From positions 1 through 23,132 of the forward strand of contig JAEKLU010000221.1 of assembly GCA_019509685.1 (NCBI GenBank): 23,132 nucleotides of DNA, given 5' to 3'. The position numbers and the translations under genes are program-made. The notes under the pieces were generated by a model. The model made no database searches. It worked only from the letters and a program-made list of their open reading frames with translations, and was not told the DNA's origin. Positions 9,472-15,593 of this stretch are shown one piece after another (the first letter of the stretch is position 1; each line of letters opens with the position of its first letter). This DNA is from Mesorhizobium sp. (lineage in GTDB: Bacteria > Pseudomonadota > Alphaproteobacteria > Rhizobiales > Rhizobiaceae).

Positions 9472-9636
9472 GCCACCCCACCCCTATTCGTGCCCGCCGT
9501 CACTCCCCTGAGATCAGCGCCACGACCCCGTTGCGGCTTGCAGGCCGCATATGCCCCATCCAAGTCGATACATCCCCCAGTTGTGAGCGATGCCTTTTTT
9601 AGAGTACCCTAACTTTTTGCCGATGGAACCCGAAAA

Positions 9637-9646
9637 CTTACGTAAG
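9637..9646. promoter_or_regulatory. Palindrome CTTACGTAAG, possible operator
   Basis: A perfect 10-base palindrome in the AT-richer part of the divergent region, about 165 bases upstream of the autotransporter start and about 160 upstream of the small secreted gene. A chance 10-base palindrome is not rare, so it is recorded as a candidate binding site only. Confidence 0.3.
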
Positions 9647-9677
9647 GGACACTGACCAAATTTTGTCGCGCAACGCA

Positions 9678-9693
9678 GTCGTCAAATGACGAC
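9678..9693. promoter_or_regulatory. Inverted repeat GTCGTCA-AA-TGACGAC, candidate operator
   Basis: Perfect 7-base arms separated by two bases, giving a 16-base near-palindrome of the size bound by a dimeric regulator. It lies 31 bases downstream of the CTTACGTAAG palindrome and between the divergent autotransporter and Gln-rich protein genes, so one regulator could control both. The cognate regulator cannot be named from sequence. Confidence 0.45.
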
Positions 9694-9807
9694 AATCGGG
9701 GGAATATCCGTGATCATCCCGTCCGGGTTCGAGCGTTTCTCCCATGGCAAGCCGGGCTGAACGCCCTATATGAACAGCCGATACTGTGTTCGTGCGGGAC
9801 GTAAGCG

Positions 9808-10113
9808 ATGTTTCGGCTTGATTTGTCGACGATAGTCATTTTGGCGCAGCTGACGGGATCCGCGCTCTTCATCACGGGGTCGCAGGCTTCGGCGCAGATC
9901 GTTATTCCGACCAATCGCAGCACATCGGTGGACCAGGGTCAGTTGCAGCAATTGCAGAACAGACTGCAGCGGCAGCAATACCAGCAGCAGCAGCAATTGT
10001 ATCGCGAGTTGGACCGGCAGGCGGTGCCAAAACCCCAGCCGGGCGTCCCGGTCTTCAATCCGACCTGCCGGATGGAGGCGGTCGGCAACACGATTTCGCG
10101 TGTTTGCCGCTGA
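9808..10113 (+). CDS. Small Gln-rich exported protein
   Basis: A 101-residue protein that I do not recognise as a characterised family. Residues 1-29 form a signal peptide (hydrophobic STIVILAQLTGSALFITG, cleavage site after ASA). Residues 43-65 are strikingly Gln-rich (QGQLQQLQNRLQRQQYQQQQQ) and could form a short coiled coil or amphipathic helix. The C-terminal third has a Pro-rich turn (VPKPQPGVPVFNP) and two cysteines at 87 and 100 that could pair. The ATG is preceded by a weak GGGACG site eight bases away. It is transcribed divergently from the giant autotransporter, so a shared control region is possible. Small periplasmic Gln-rich proteins of this layout are common hypothetical proteins in rhizobia. 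Coding status is supported by the clean signal peptide and cysteine arrangement; function is unknown. Confidence 0.72.
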   Translation: MFRLDLSTIVILAQLTGSALFITGSQASAQIVIPTNRSTSVDQGQLQQLQNRLQRQQYQQQQQLYRELDRQAVPKPQPGVPVFNPTCRMEAVGNTISRVCR

Positions 10114-10260
10114 CATTTCGATTTTTTCGGTTTATTAGCCGACTTACTTGATGGCGGAAGCCGGATTGCAAGGGCGGTGTTTTTGGGGTTTGCAGACGGT
10201 AGGATTTCTTACCGTGCGCGCCGGCGCGCGACATCTAATCTGCTCTCACCGGAATTTGGG

Positions 10261-10725
10261 ATGGCAACAAAGAAGAAAGCAGTTCGCAAGGCCAAGAAAG
10301 GGCAACGGATCCGCCAGGTGGCGGCCATCCCTTTTCGATTGCGCGACGATGGTAGCCTGGAAGTGCTGCTGGTCACCTCACGCACGACCAGACGCTTCAT
10401 CGTGCCCAAGGGCTGGCCGATGAAGGGCAAGAGCGGGCGCAAGGCGGCGACGATCGAGGCCCAGGAGGAAGCGGGCGTTCTGGGCAAGTCGCGCAAGCAG
10501 CCGGCCGGCACCTATTCCTATTGGAAACGCATGACCAATGGTTTCATCCGCGTCGACGTCACGGTCTATCTGCTCGCGGTGACCGAGGAGCTGGCCGATT
10601 GGCAGGAAGCGGCGAACCGGCAACGCGCCTGGCTGCCGCCGGCCGATGCCTCCTTGCTCATCGACGAGCCTGACCTGTCGACGCTGCTCAGGGACCTGAC
10701 CATTCCGGCGGCCGACCCGGCTTAG
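10261..10725 (+). CDS. Nudix hydrolase (DIPP-like subfamily)
   Basis: A 154-residue Nudix-fold protein, probably hydrolysing a nucleoside diphosphate-X or diphosphoinositol-polyphosphate-like substrate in the cytoplasm. Strand-rich N terminus (QVAAIPFRL, EVLLVTSR) leads to VPKGWPMKG and the Nudix box at residues 51-73. The metal-binding EAQEEAGV part is intact (Glu66, Glu69, Glu70, Gly72). However, the first Glu of the classical G-x5-E-x7-RE-U-x-EE-x-G-U motif is Lys57 and the Arg is Ile65; the PKGWPMKG wording is seen in the alphaproteobacterial DIPP-like branch (recalled). I chose ATG 10261 over the in-frame ATG at 10177 because the conserved region starts with the basic ATKKKAVRK tail and the upstream residues look non-coding. 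The basic N terminus may bind phosphate-rich ligands (inference). Confidence 0.83.
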   Translation: MATKKKAVRKAKKGQRIRQVAAIPFRLRDDGSLEVLLVTSRTTRRFIVPKGWPMKGKSGRKAATIEAQEEAGVLGKSRKQPAGTYSYWKRMTNGFIRVDVTVYLLAVTEELADWQEAANRQRAWLPPADASLLIDEPDLSTLLRDLTIPAADPA

Positions 10726-10733
10726 CGATTTCC

Positions 10734-10955
10734 CTATTCCGTATCGTCCGGTAAAGGCCGCGCCGACGTGCCGGTATAGGCCCACAGCCATTCCCTGGGC
10801 AGCGGCCCTTTGTTGCGCTCGCTCTGCTGTGACTGTTCCCAGACATGCGCCAGGATGCCGGCCGATCGCGACAGCACGAAGAGGCCGCGCGTCAGCGGCG
10901 GCGGAAAGCCGAGCTCGCCATAGATGACGACGGTGGCGAGCGGAGAAGCCGCTTT
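10734..10955 (-). pseudogene. C-terminal remnant of a citrate synthase / citryl-CoA lyase-like gene
   Basis: On the minus strand, roughly the last 70 residues of a protein resemble the C-terminal end of the citrate synthase superfamily: GELGFPPPLTRGLF, then LSRSAGILAHVWEQSQQ, then a KGPLP...AYTG tail, ending at TAG (10734-10736). The rest of the gene, including the catalytic His/Asp region, is missing. The homology-like part stops near 10955, just before the promoter of the arsR-like gene. The 92-codon ORF that contains it has a leader (MTYNHRDICKSS) that does not fit the family. The simplest reading is a deletion or insertion scar leaving only a 3' fragment. Recognition rests on motif memory only, so the family call is moderate. 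Confidence 0.5.
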
Positions 10956-10978
10956 CAGCGTGCCGCTCAAATTCACGC

Positions 10979-11007
10979 TTGACTTACATATATCCCGATG
11001 GTTATAC
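10979..11007 (+). promoter_or_regulatory. Sigma70-like promoter for the arsR-like operon
   Basis: TTGACT (10979-10984), a 17-base spacer and TTATAC (11002-11007), 32 bases before the ATG at 11039. The same stretch (10980-11011) is an imperfect inverted repeat flanked by TGAC and GTCA, with 10 of 16 positions pairing, so it could also be the autoregulatory operator of the ArsR-type repressor. Confidence 0.6.
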
Positions 11008-11038
11008 GTCAACCAATAGCCAATGGGTTATCGATTAG

Positions 11039-11362
11039 ATGCCAGCCACGCACGATATGCTGTTCAGGACGCTTGCCGATCCGACGCGGCGCGCCATTTT
11101 CGAGCGCCTGTGCCAGCAGGGTGAGCAGACGGTCGGCGCGCTCACCGCCCAGGCCGGCGTCTCGCAGCCTGCGGTGTCGAAGCATCTCGGCCTGCTCAAG
11201 GAGGCCGGGTTGGTGCGCGACCGCCATGAAGGCCGCCAGACGCATTACAGCGCGCGGCTCGCGGCGCTGTCGCCGCTGATGGATTGGACGCGCGAGATGG
11301 CGGGGTTTTGGGAAAGCCGGTTCGACGACCTCGAGGATTTGCTCAAAAGGATGGATCAATGA
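11039..11362 (+). CDS. ArsR/SmtB-family transcriptional regulator
   Basis: A 107-residue winged-helix repressor. It opens with the ArsR-family wording FRTLADPTRRAIFERL, followed by the helix-turn-helix (VGALTAQAGVSQPAVSKHL, about residues 32-50), GLLKEAGLV and the wing RHEGRQTHYSA. No CxC or other metal-binding cysteine/histidine cluster is seen in the recognition helix, so it is unlikely to be a classical metal sensor. It is of the kind that pairs with SRPBCC/AHSA1 proteins. Its stop overlaps the start of the SRPBCC gene by the ATGA arrangement, so the two are translationally coupled. It likely represses its own operon from the promoter just upstream (inference). No strong Shine-Dalgarno precedes the ATG. 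Confidence 0.9.
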   Translation: MPATHDMLFRTLADPTRRAIFERLCQQGEQTVGALTAQAGVSQPAVSKHLGLLKEAGLVRDRHEGRQTHYSARLAALSPLMDWTREMAGFWESRFDDLEDLLKRMDQ

Positions 11363-11763
11363 ATGAGGCCGTAACGCGCTCCGTCATCGTCGAACGCGAG
11401 ATCCCTTACCCGCCGGAAAAGATCTGGCGCGCGCTGACCCAGCCGCATCTGATCGAGGAATGGCTGATGAAGAACACCTTCAAGCCGGTCGTGGATCACC
11501 GTTTCAATCTGAGCGCGGATTGGGGCGGCGTCGACTGCCAGGTGCGGACCATCGAGCCCAACAAGACGCTGTCCTACAGCTGGGACACCAAGGACCTCGA
11601 AAGCGTCGTCACCTGGACACTGACGCCGACAGGCGCAGGCACCCGTCTGCGCATGGAGCAGGTCGGCTTCCGCGCGGATCAGGAGCCGTATTACCGCGGC
11701 GCCACGGTAGGCTGGAAGAGGAACCTTGCGGCCCTGGAGGAAGTCCTTTCGCGGATCGACTGA
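11359..11763 (+). CDS. SRPBCC / AHSA1-like domain protein
   Basis: A 134-residue single-domain protein of the START/SRPBCC fold, activator-of-Hsp90-ATPase-like (AHSA1) branch. Features: VEREIPYPPEKIWRALTQPHLIEEWL at the N terminus (the W-x-A-L-T-x-P motif), then beta strands including CQVRTIEPNKTLSYSW, VVTWTLTPTGAGTRLRM, and a long C-terminal helix (WKRNLAALEEVLSRID). Such proteins bind hydrophobic ligands in a cavity; the ligand here is unknown. The ATG at 11359 overlaps the TGA of the arsR-like gene (ATGA), fixing the start; an in-frame upstream ATG at 11284 lies inside the regulator and is rejected. ArsR-SRPBCC pairs are widespread in alphaproteobacteria. Confidence 0.9.
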   Translation: MNEAVTRSVIVEREIPYPPEKIWRALTQPHLIEEWLMKNTFKPVVDHRFNLSADWGGVDCQVRTIEPNKTLSYSWDTKDLESVVTWTLTPTGAGTRLRMEQVGFRADQEPYYRGATVGWKRNLAALEEVLSRID

Positions 11764-11853
11764 GGATCCGCGAGGCCCAAGGCAAAGACTGGTCAGAACC
11801 ACATATCGTTCGGCGGATGGCAAGCCGCAGGCGTAAGCAATGGAGGAATTGAA

Positions 11854-12246
11854 ATGAAGATCAAGCTGACCAGCATCTATGTCGACGACCAGGAGAAGGC
11901 TCTCGGCTTCTATACCGACGTCCTGGGCTTCACCAAGAAGGCCGACTTCATCAATGGACCGTTTCGCTGGCTGACCGTCACAGCGCCCGACGATCCGGAC
12001 GGCACCGAACTGCAGCTGGCGCTCAACGACAATCCAGCGGCAAAGACCTATCAGCAGGCCATCTTCAAGCAGGGGCAGCCGGCGCTGATGCTGTTCACCG
12101 ACGACATCAAGGGCGATCATGAACGCATCAAAGCCAATGGCGGCAGCTTCGCCATGGCGCCGACCGAGGTGACCGGCGCCACCATCGCCCAGCTCAACGA
12201 CACATGCGGCAATCTCATTCAGCTTTCGCAGCTGGCGCGCTGGTAG
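11854..12246 (+). CDS. VOC-family (glyoxalase/bleomycin-resistance-like) protein
   Basis: A 130-residue vicinal-oxygen-chelate fold protein with two beta-alpha-beta-beta-beta halves: MKIKLTSIYVDDQEKALGFYTDVLGF at the start, GTELQLAL closing the first half, ALMLFTDDIKGDHERIKANGG starting the second, and CGNLIQLSQL at the end. The usual first metal-ligand His of the opening strand is absent (TSIYVDD), while a Glu is kept in GTELQL, so classical glyoxalase I activity is doubtful. The start is well supported by GGAGG-type sequence (TGGAGGAATTGAA) before ATG 11854. It follows the SRPBCC gene after 90 bases on the same strand and is probably part of the same stress-associated run. Confidence 0.88.
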   Translation: MKIKLTSIYVDDQEKALGFYTDVLGFTKKADFINGPFRWLTVTAPDDPDGTELQLALNDNPAAKTYQQAIFKQGQPALMLFTDDIKGDHERIKANGGSFAMAPTEVTGATIAQLNDTCGNLIQLSQLARW

Positions 12247-12281
12247 GAAACTGTCCGGTTACGTTGCAAAGGGAGGTTAGA

Positions 12282-12515
12282 ATGGATTGGAGCAAGTGGA
12301 TACGCCAGGCTCACCGCTGGCTGTCGATCATCTTCACCGTCACCGTCATCGCCAACTTCGTCGCCATGACAAAAGGCCAGCCGCCGGCGTGGATCGTCTA
12401 TTCGCCGCTGATCCCGCTCTTCCTGCTGCTGTTTTCCGGCCTCTATATGTTCGTGCTGCCTTACATAGGAAAACGGCGTAGCGGTGCGGCGCCTGAGCAC
12501 GCAAGGTCAACCTGA
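12282..12515 (+). CDS. Small two-helix membrane protein, uncharacterised
   Basis: A 77-residue protein with two predicted transmembrane helices: LSIIFTVTVIANFVAM (about residues 14-30) and VYSPLIPLFLLLFSGLYMFVL (about 41-61, split here by family-like PPAW loop). The N terminus is MDWSKWIRQAHRW and the C-terminal tail is basic. The ATG at 12282 has GGGAGG eight bases upstream, so the in-frame ATG at 12204, inside the VOC gene, is rejected. Its TGA overlaps the ATG of the next gene by one base, implying coupling. I recognise it as a type commonly found as a hypothetical inner-membrane protein in rhizobia, without assigned function. Confidence 0.8.
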   Translation: MDWSKWIRQAHRWLSIIFTVTVIANFVAMTKGQPPAWIVYSPLIPLFLLLFSGLYMFVLPYIGKRRSGAAPEHARST

Positions 12516-12964
12516 TGACAAAAACCAAACCGTCTGATGCCAAGGCCAAGCCTTCCAAGGCCGAGCCCGTCCTTTTGTCAGGCGGCAACCCGCAAATCGC
12601 CAAGGGCTATGGCGACGGACCGGTGCAGGCCTATATCGCCGCCATGCCGGACTGGAAAAGCGACGTCGGGCGCCGGCTCGACCAGCTTATCGTGCGGGCG
12701 GTGCCAAACGTGCAAAAGGCGGTGAAATGGAACTCGCCCCTCTATGGCATGGAAGGCGAAGGCTGGTTCCTCGGCATTCACTGCTTTGCCAAATACATCA
12801 AGGTGGCGTTCTTCCGCGGCATGTCGCTGGATCCGGTGCCGCCGGGCCGGTCCAAGAGCAAGGACACGCGCTACCTGCACATCCACGAGGACGGCGCGCT
12901 GGACGAAGCGCAGTTCACCGCCTGGGTAAAGCAGGCGAGCCGGCTGCCGGGCGATCGTATGTGA
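12515..12964 (+). CDS. DUF1801-domain protein (first copy)
   Basis: A 149-residue soluble protein with a Lys/Ser/Pro-rich N-terminal tail (about 1-25) and a DUF1801/YdhG-like domain. Its hallmark is AVKWNSPLYG in the middle, followed by HCFAKYIKVAFFRG and a C-terminal IHEDGALDEAQFTAWVKQA helix. The domain's biochemical role is not established; members often sit near stress and detoxification genes. Its ATG overlaps the TGA of the preceding membrane-protein gene by one base (TGATG), so it is read as part of the same operon. A palindromic repeat follows directly after its stop. Confidence 0.87.
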   Translation: MTKTKPSDAKAKPSKAEPVLLSGGNPQIAKGYGDGPVQAYIAAMPDWKSDVGRRLDQLIVRAVPNVQKAVKWNSPLYGMEGEGWFLGIHCFAKYIKVAFFRGMSLDPVPPGRSKSKDTRYLHIHEDGALDEAQFTAWVKQASRLPGDRM

Positions 12965-13031
12965 GCAATTCCAGGAAAAGTGTGAAACGGTCAGGCTCGG
13001 CGACTTCGCCGTAGCCTCCGTCCGGAATTGC
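12965..13031. repeat. Palindromic repeat with a nested hairpin
   Basis: Outer arms GCAATTCC (12965-12972) and GGAATTGC (13024-13031) are perfect inverted copies. Inside lies a second stem: GGCT-CGGCGA (12994-13003), a 2-base loop CT, TCGCCG-T-AGCC (13006-13016), i.e. ten pairs with one bulged T. The outer wording (CCAGGAAAAGTGTGAAACGG...TCCGTCCGGAATTGCG) matches a dispersed intergenic repeat I recall from Mesorhizobium/Rhizobium, with the nested hairpin looking like an insert. There is no T-run after it, but it may still end or stabilise the operon transcript. Confidence 0.7.
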
Positions 13032-13129
13032 GTGAAAAACAAAGAACTAGGCACACAAACGATCAAGTGCGGTTCCCCTCGAAGCGGCACGGTGGCAATC
13101 TTTTATTCGGACGCGAAGGAGATCCGGAC

Positions 13130-13525
13130 ATGACCAAAAGCGATGCGGACAGCAAATCTGCCTCCGAGCTGATCGACGGACGGATAAAGGAACTGGACGA
13201 CTGGCGCGGCGAGACGCTTGCCCGGCTCCGCGCCGTGATCAGGCAAGCCGCGCCCGGAGCCACAGAGGCCTGGAAATGGCGCGGCGTGCCGGTCTGGGAG
13301 GATACCGGCATGATCTGCACCGGCGAGACCTACAAGGCCGTCGTCAAGCTGACCTTCGCCAAGGGCGCGGCGCTGCCGGATCCCGCCAAGCTTTTCAATT
13401 CCAGCCTCGAAGGCAATACAAGGCGCGCGATCGACTTCAAGCAAGGCGACGCTATCAACGAGGAAGCTCTCAAAGCCCTCGTTCGCGCGGCCGTGGCCCT
13501 GAACAAGGCCAAGCCCACGCGCTGA
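13130..13525 (+). CDS. DUF1801-domain protein (second copy)
   Basis: A 131-residue soluble protein of the same superfamily as the gene at 12515 but of a different branch. It has ASELIDGRIKELDDWRGETLARLRAVIRQAAPGATEAWKW (helical start, then the conserved E-x-W-K-W core), GVPVWEDTGMICTGETYKAVVKLTFAKGA (central sheet), and a C-terminal helix with EEALKALVRAAVALN. The ATG at 13130 is preceded by AAGGAG at 13116-13121, which decides the start over the in-frame ATG at 13028. It is separated from the first copy by a palindromic repeat and may have its own promoter. Function unknown. Confidence 0.87.
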   Translation: MTKSDADSKSASELIDGRIKELDDWRGETLARLRAVIRQAAPGATEAWKWRGVPVWEDTGMICTGETYKAVVKLTFAKGAALPDPAKLFNSSLEGNTRRAIDFKQGDAINEEALKALVRAAVALNKAKPTR

Positions 13526-13555
13526 CCCGGCAGAAGGCCGACGGTCCCTCCAGAA

Positions 13556-14110
13556 TTACGCGGAGCCGCCGCCGGCCTGCCGCTCAAGCATGACGGTCGG
13601 GGTGTCGTGGTAGGTGGTGCGCAGGATCTCGCGGTAGCCGTTCTTCTGCGCCACCCGCAGCGAAGCGCCGTTTTCGGGATCGATGATGCAGACAGTCCGG
13701 CTAGGCGCGAGCACCTCGTCGGCCCAGGCGACGATCCGTTCGACGACTTCGCTAGCCAGTCCCTTGCCGTGCACATGCGGAGCGAACGCCCATCCTGCCT
13801 CCGGCAGGCCTTCGATCGACGGCACGATTTCGCGCTTCAAATCATGGAAGCCGGCCTCGCCGATGAACTGGCCGCTGGCTTTGTCCTCGACCGCCCAGAA
13901 GCCCTTGCCGAGCAGCGACCACAGGCCGGCATGGCGCAGGAAGCGCATCCAGCTTTCCTCGCGCGTGCGCGCCTTGCCGCTGATGAAACGGGCGGTGACC
14001 GGATCGGCCCACATGGCGGCGTAGGTCTCGAAATCGCCGAGCCTGTGTGGCCGCAGAATGGTCCGCGCCGATTCGAGGATCGGCACGCCGGCTTCCTTCT
14101 TGATGCTCAT
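13556..14110 (-). CDS. GNAT acetyltransferase (RimJ/RimL-like)
   Basis: A 184-residue cytoplasmic GNAT-fold protein. It begins with LESARTILRPHRLGDFETYAAMWADP, the RimJ/RimL-type opening (Leu-x-Pro-x..D), continues with GFWAVEDKASGQFIGEAGFHDL, and contains a motif A-like EAGWAFAPHVHGKGLASEVVERIVAWAD (acetyl-CoA pyrophosphate loop, GKGLASE). Near the C terminus is IDPENGASLRVAQKNGYRE, the typical NxxSxRVxEKxGF-type motif B. Substrate unknown; it could acetylate a protein N terminus or a small amine. ATG 14110 is chosen because AGAGG lies eight bases upstream and the family starts there; the 115-codon upstream extension is rejected. It is convergent with the DUF1801 gene and divergent from the DUF2214 gene. 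Confidence 0.9.
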   Translation of the reverse strand: MSIKKEAGVPILESARTILRPHRLGDFETYAAMWADPVTARFISGKARTREESWMRFLRHAGLWSLLGKGFWAVEDKASGQFIGEAGFHDLKREIVPSIEGLPEAGWAFAPHVHGKGLASEVVERIVAWADEVLAPSRTVCIIDPENGASLRVAQKNGYREILRTTYHDTPTVMLERQAGGGSA

Positions 14111-14311
14111 CGATTTTGCCTCTGTTGATTGGGCAGCACTTAGCAAGCCGACGCCGCGGTGCAAGGGCCAGGACAATGCGGCCGCTCTTCCAGGGAGCAT
14201 GATGAAGCTCGCCTCGCCGCGACCTCTTCTGGGATTCTTGGCCGACGGTGATACTCTGCGCACGGGATGCGATGCCGAACGTCTCGGTGCGCGGCTGGAT
14301 GAGGAGACAGC

Positions 14312-14767
14312 ATGGATACCACCGACCTTCTGCTCGCGATCGCCCATCATTTGCTGGTGTTCTCGCTGGCCGGCATTATCGGCGCCGAATTCGTGCTGAT
14401 CCGTGGCGACTTGCCGGCCGCTACGTTGAAGCGCCTGGCCGGTATCGACCGCCACTATGGCATCATCGCCACGCTGATCGTGATCATCGGCATCTGCCGC
14501 GTGTTCTTCGGCCTCAAGGGCTGGGAATTCTACGTCTACAATTGGGTGTTCTGGGCCAAGATGGTTGCCTTCATCATCGTCGGCCTGCTGTCGATCATCC
14601 CGACCGTGCGCTTCATCTCCTGGAGCCGGCAGGCGAGCGGCAACACGTCCTTCTCGGTGCCGGCCGGGGAACTGGCCTCGGTGAAGAGCTACATCCGCGC
14701 CGAGGGCGTCATCTTCCTGCTCATCCCGGTCTTCGCCGCCGCGATGGCGCGCGGCTACGGCTACTGA
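14312..14767 (+). CDS. DUF2214-family inner membrane protein
   Basis: A 151-residue integral membrane protein with four predicted transmembrane helices: LLLAIAHHLLVFSLAGIIGAEF, YGIIATLIVIIGICRVFFG, FWAKMVAFIIVGLLSIIPTV and GVIFLLIPVFAAAMARG. The His pair in AHHL and the arrangement are typical of DUF2214, whose role is not known. The start at 14312 is supported by GAGGAG around 14301-14306. Its 3' end overlaps the 3' end of the endonuclease III gene (opposite strand) by seven bases. Confidence 0.88.
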   Translation: MDTTDLLLAIAHHLLVFSLAGIIGAEFVLIRGDLPAATLKRLAGIDRHYGIIATLIVIIGICRVFFGLKGWEFYVYNWVFWAKMVAFIIVGLLSIIPTVRFISWSRQASGNTSFSVPAGELASVKSYIRAEGVIFLLIPVFAAAMARGYGY

Positions 14768-15570
14768 AGTTCCTCTGCCGCAGTCTCTTTCAGCGGCGCG
14801 ATCGGCACCAGCGGCGCCGGTATGTCGGTGGTCTTCTCCGCGGACTTGCAGATGTCGGCGATCACGCAGGCCGGGCAGTCAGGCTTGCGCGCCTTGCAGA
14901 CATAGCGGCCATGCAGGATCAGCCAGTGATGCGCATGGCGCATGAATTCGGCCGGAATGACCTTCAGCAGCCCCTCTTCGACCTGCTCCGGCGTCTTGCC
15001 GGGCGCCAGCCCAATCCGGTTGCCGATGCGGAAGATATGCGTGTCGACCGCCATCGTCGGCTGGCCGAAGGCGACGTTGAGCACGACATTGGCGGTCTTG
15101 CGCCCGACACCTGGTAGTTTGACCAGTTCGTCGCGTTCCCGAGGCACCTCGCCGCCATAGTCGTCGATCAACGCCTTCGACAGCGCAATCACGTTCTTGG
15201 CCTTGTTGCGCCAGAGCCCGATGGTGCGGATGGCGTCGCCGACCTTGGCCTCGCCCAGGGCGAACATCTTTTGCGGTGTGTCGGCGGCCTCGAACAGCGC
15301 CTTGGTCGCCTTGTTGACGCCAGCATCGGTCGCCTGCGCCGACAGCACCACGGCAACCAGCAGCGTGAAGGCGTTGACATAGTCCAGTTCGCCCTTCGGC
15401 TCCGGCCGCTGCACGGAAAACCGTCGGAAGATCTCATGCACCTCGGCGGCGCTGTAGAGCGAGCGCGACGCGTTCTTGCGCGGCCGCCTTGCGCCCGTTC
15501 GGCCACCGCTTGAAGCGGGCTGCTGTGGTTTTTTGACAGCTACGGATTTTTTGGACTTGGGAGGTGCCAT
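14761..15570 (-). CDS. nth: Endonuclease III (DNA glycosylase/AP lyase)
   Basis: A 269-residue base-excision-repair enzyme that removes oxidised pyrimidines and cleaves the AP site. A basic, disordered N-terminal tail (1-40) precedes the HhH-GPD fold: LLVAVVLSAQATDAGVN, the helix-hairpin-helix LPGVGRKTANVVLNVAFG with catalytic Lys158, and AVDTHIFRIGNR with catalytic Asp176. The [4Fe-4S] loop is complete as CKARKPDCPACVIADIC (Cys225, 232, 235, 241; C-x6-C-x2-C-x5-C). The start at 15570 follows a GGAAGGG site; the longer in-frame start is rejected. The tail is longer than in E. coli Nth (211 residues), as is usual in rhizobia. Divergent from the DUF2244 gene with 23 bases between starts. Confidence 0.97.
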   Translation of the reverse strand: MAPPKSKKSVAVKKPQQPASSGGRTGARRPRKNASRSLYSAAEVHEIFRRFSVQRPEPKGELDYVNAFTLLVAVVLSAQATDAGVNKATKALFEAADTPQKMFALGEAKVGDAIRTIGLWRNKAKNVIALSKALIDDYGGEVPRERDELVKLPGVGRKTANVVLNVAFGQPTMAVDTHIFRIGNRIGLAPGKTPEQVEEGLLKVIPAEFMRHAHHWLILHGRYVCKARKPDCPACVIADICKSAEKTTDIPAPLVPIAPLKETAAEELQ

Positions 15571-15593
15571 GTCCCTTCCTATAATAGTCCCCC

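Larger units (their letters stand above)
9472..9807. promoter_or_regulatory. Divergent intergenic region between autotransporter and small secreted protein
   Basis: This 336-base gene-free stretch must carry promoters for both divergent genes. It is less GC-rich than its surroundings around 9590-9670 (a T-run at 9595-9600, TAACTTTTTGCCG, and AAATTTTG at 9658-9665). Two palindromes are marked separately. No convincing -35/-10 pair was found by eye on either strand; TTGAC inside the 9678-9693 palindrome (minus strand) is a possible -35 for the autotransporter but lacks a good -10. Short ORFs here do not look coding. Confidence 0.5.

Noticed and set aside
14111..14455. 115-codon N-terminal extension of the GNAT acetyltransferase frame
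   Set aside because: It overlaps the start of the DUF2214 gene, has no family similarity, and a good ribosome site precedes ATG 14110.
14248..15117. Plus-strand ORF of 289 codons across the DUF2214 and nth genes
   Set aside because: It spans two convergent real genes in a shadow frame, with His/Arg-rich translation.
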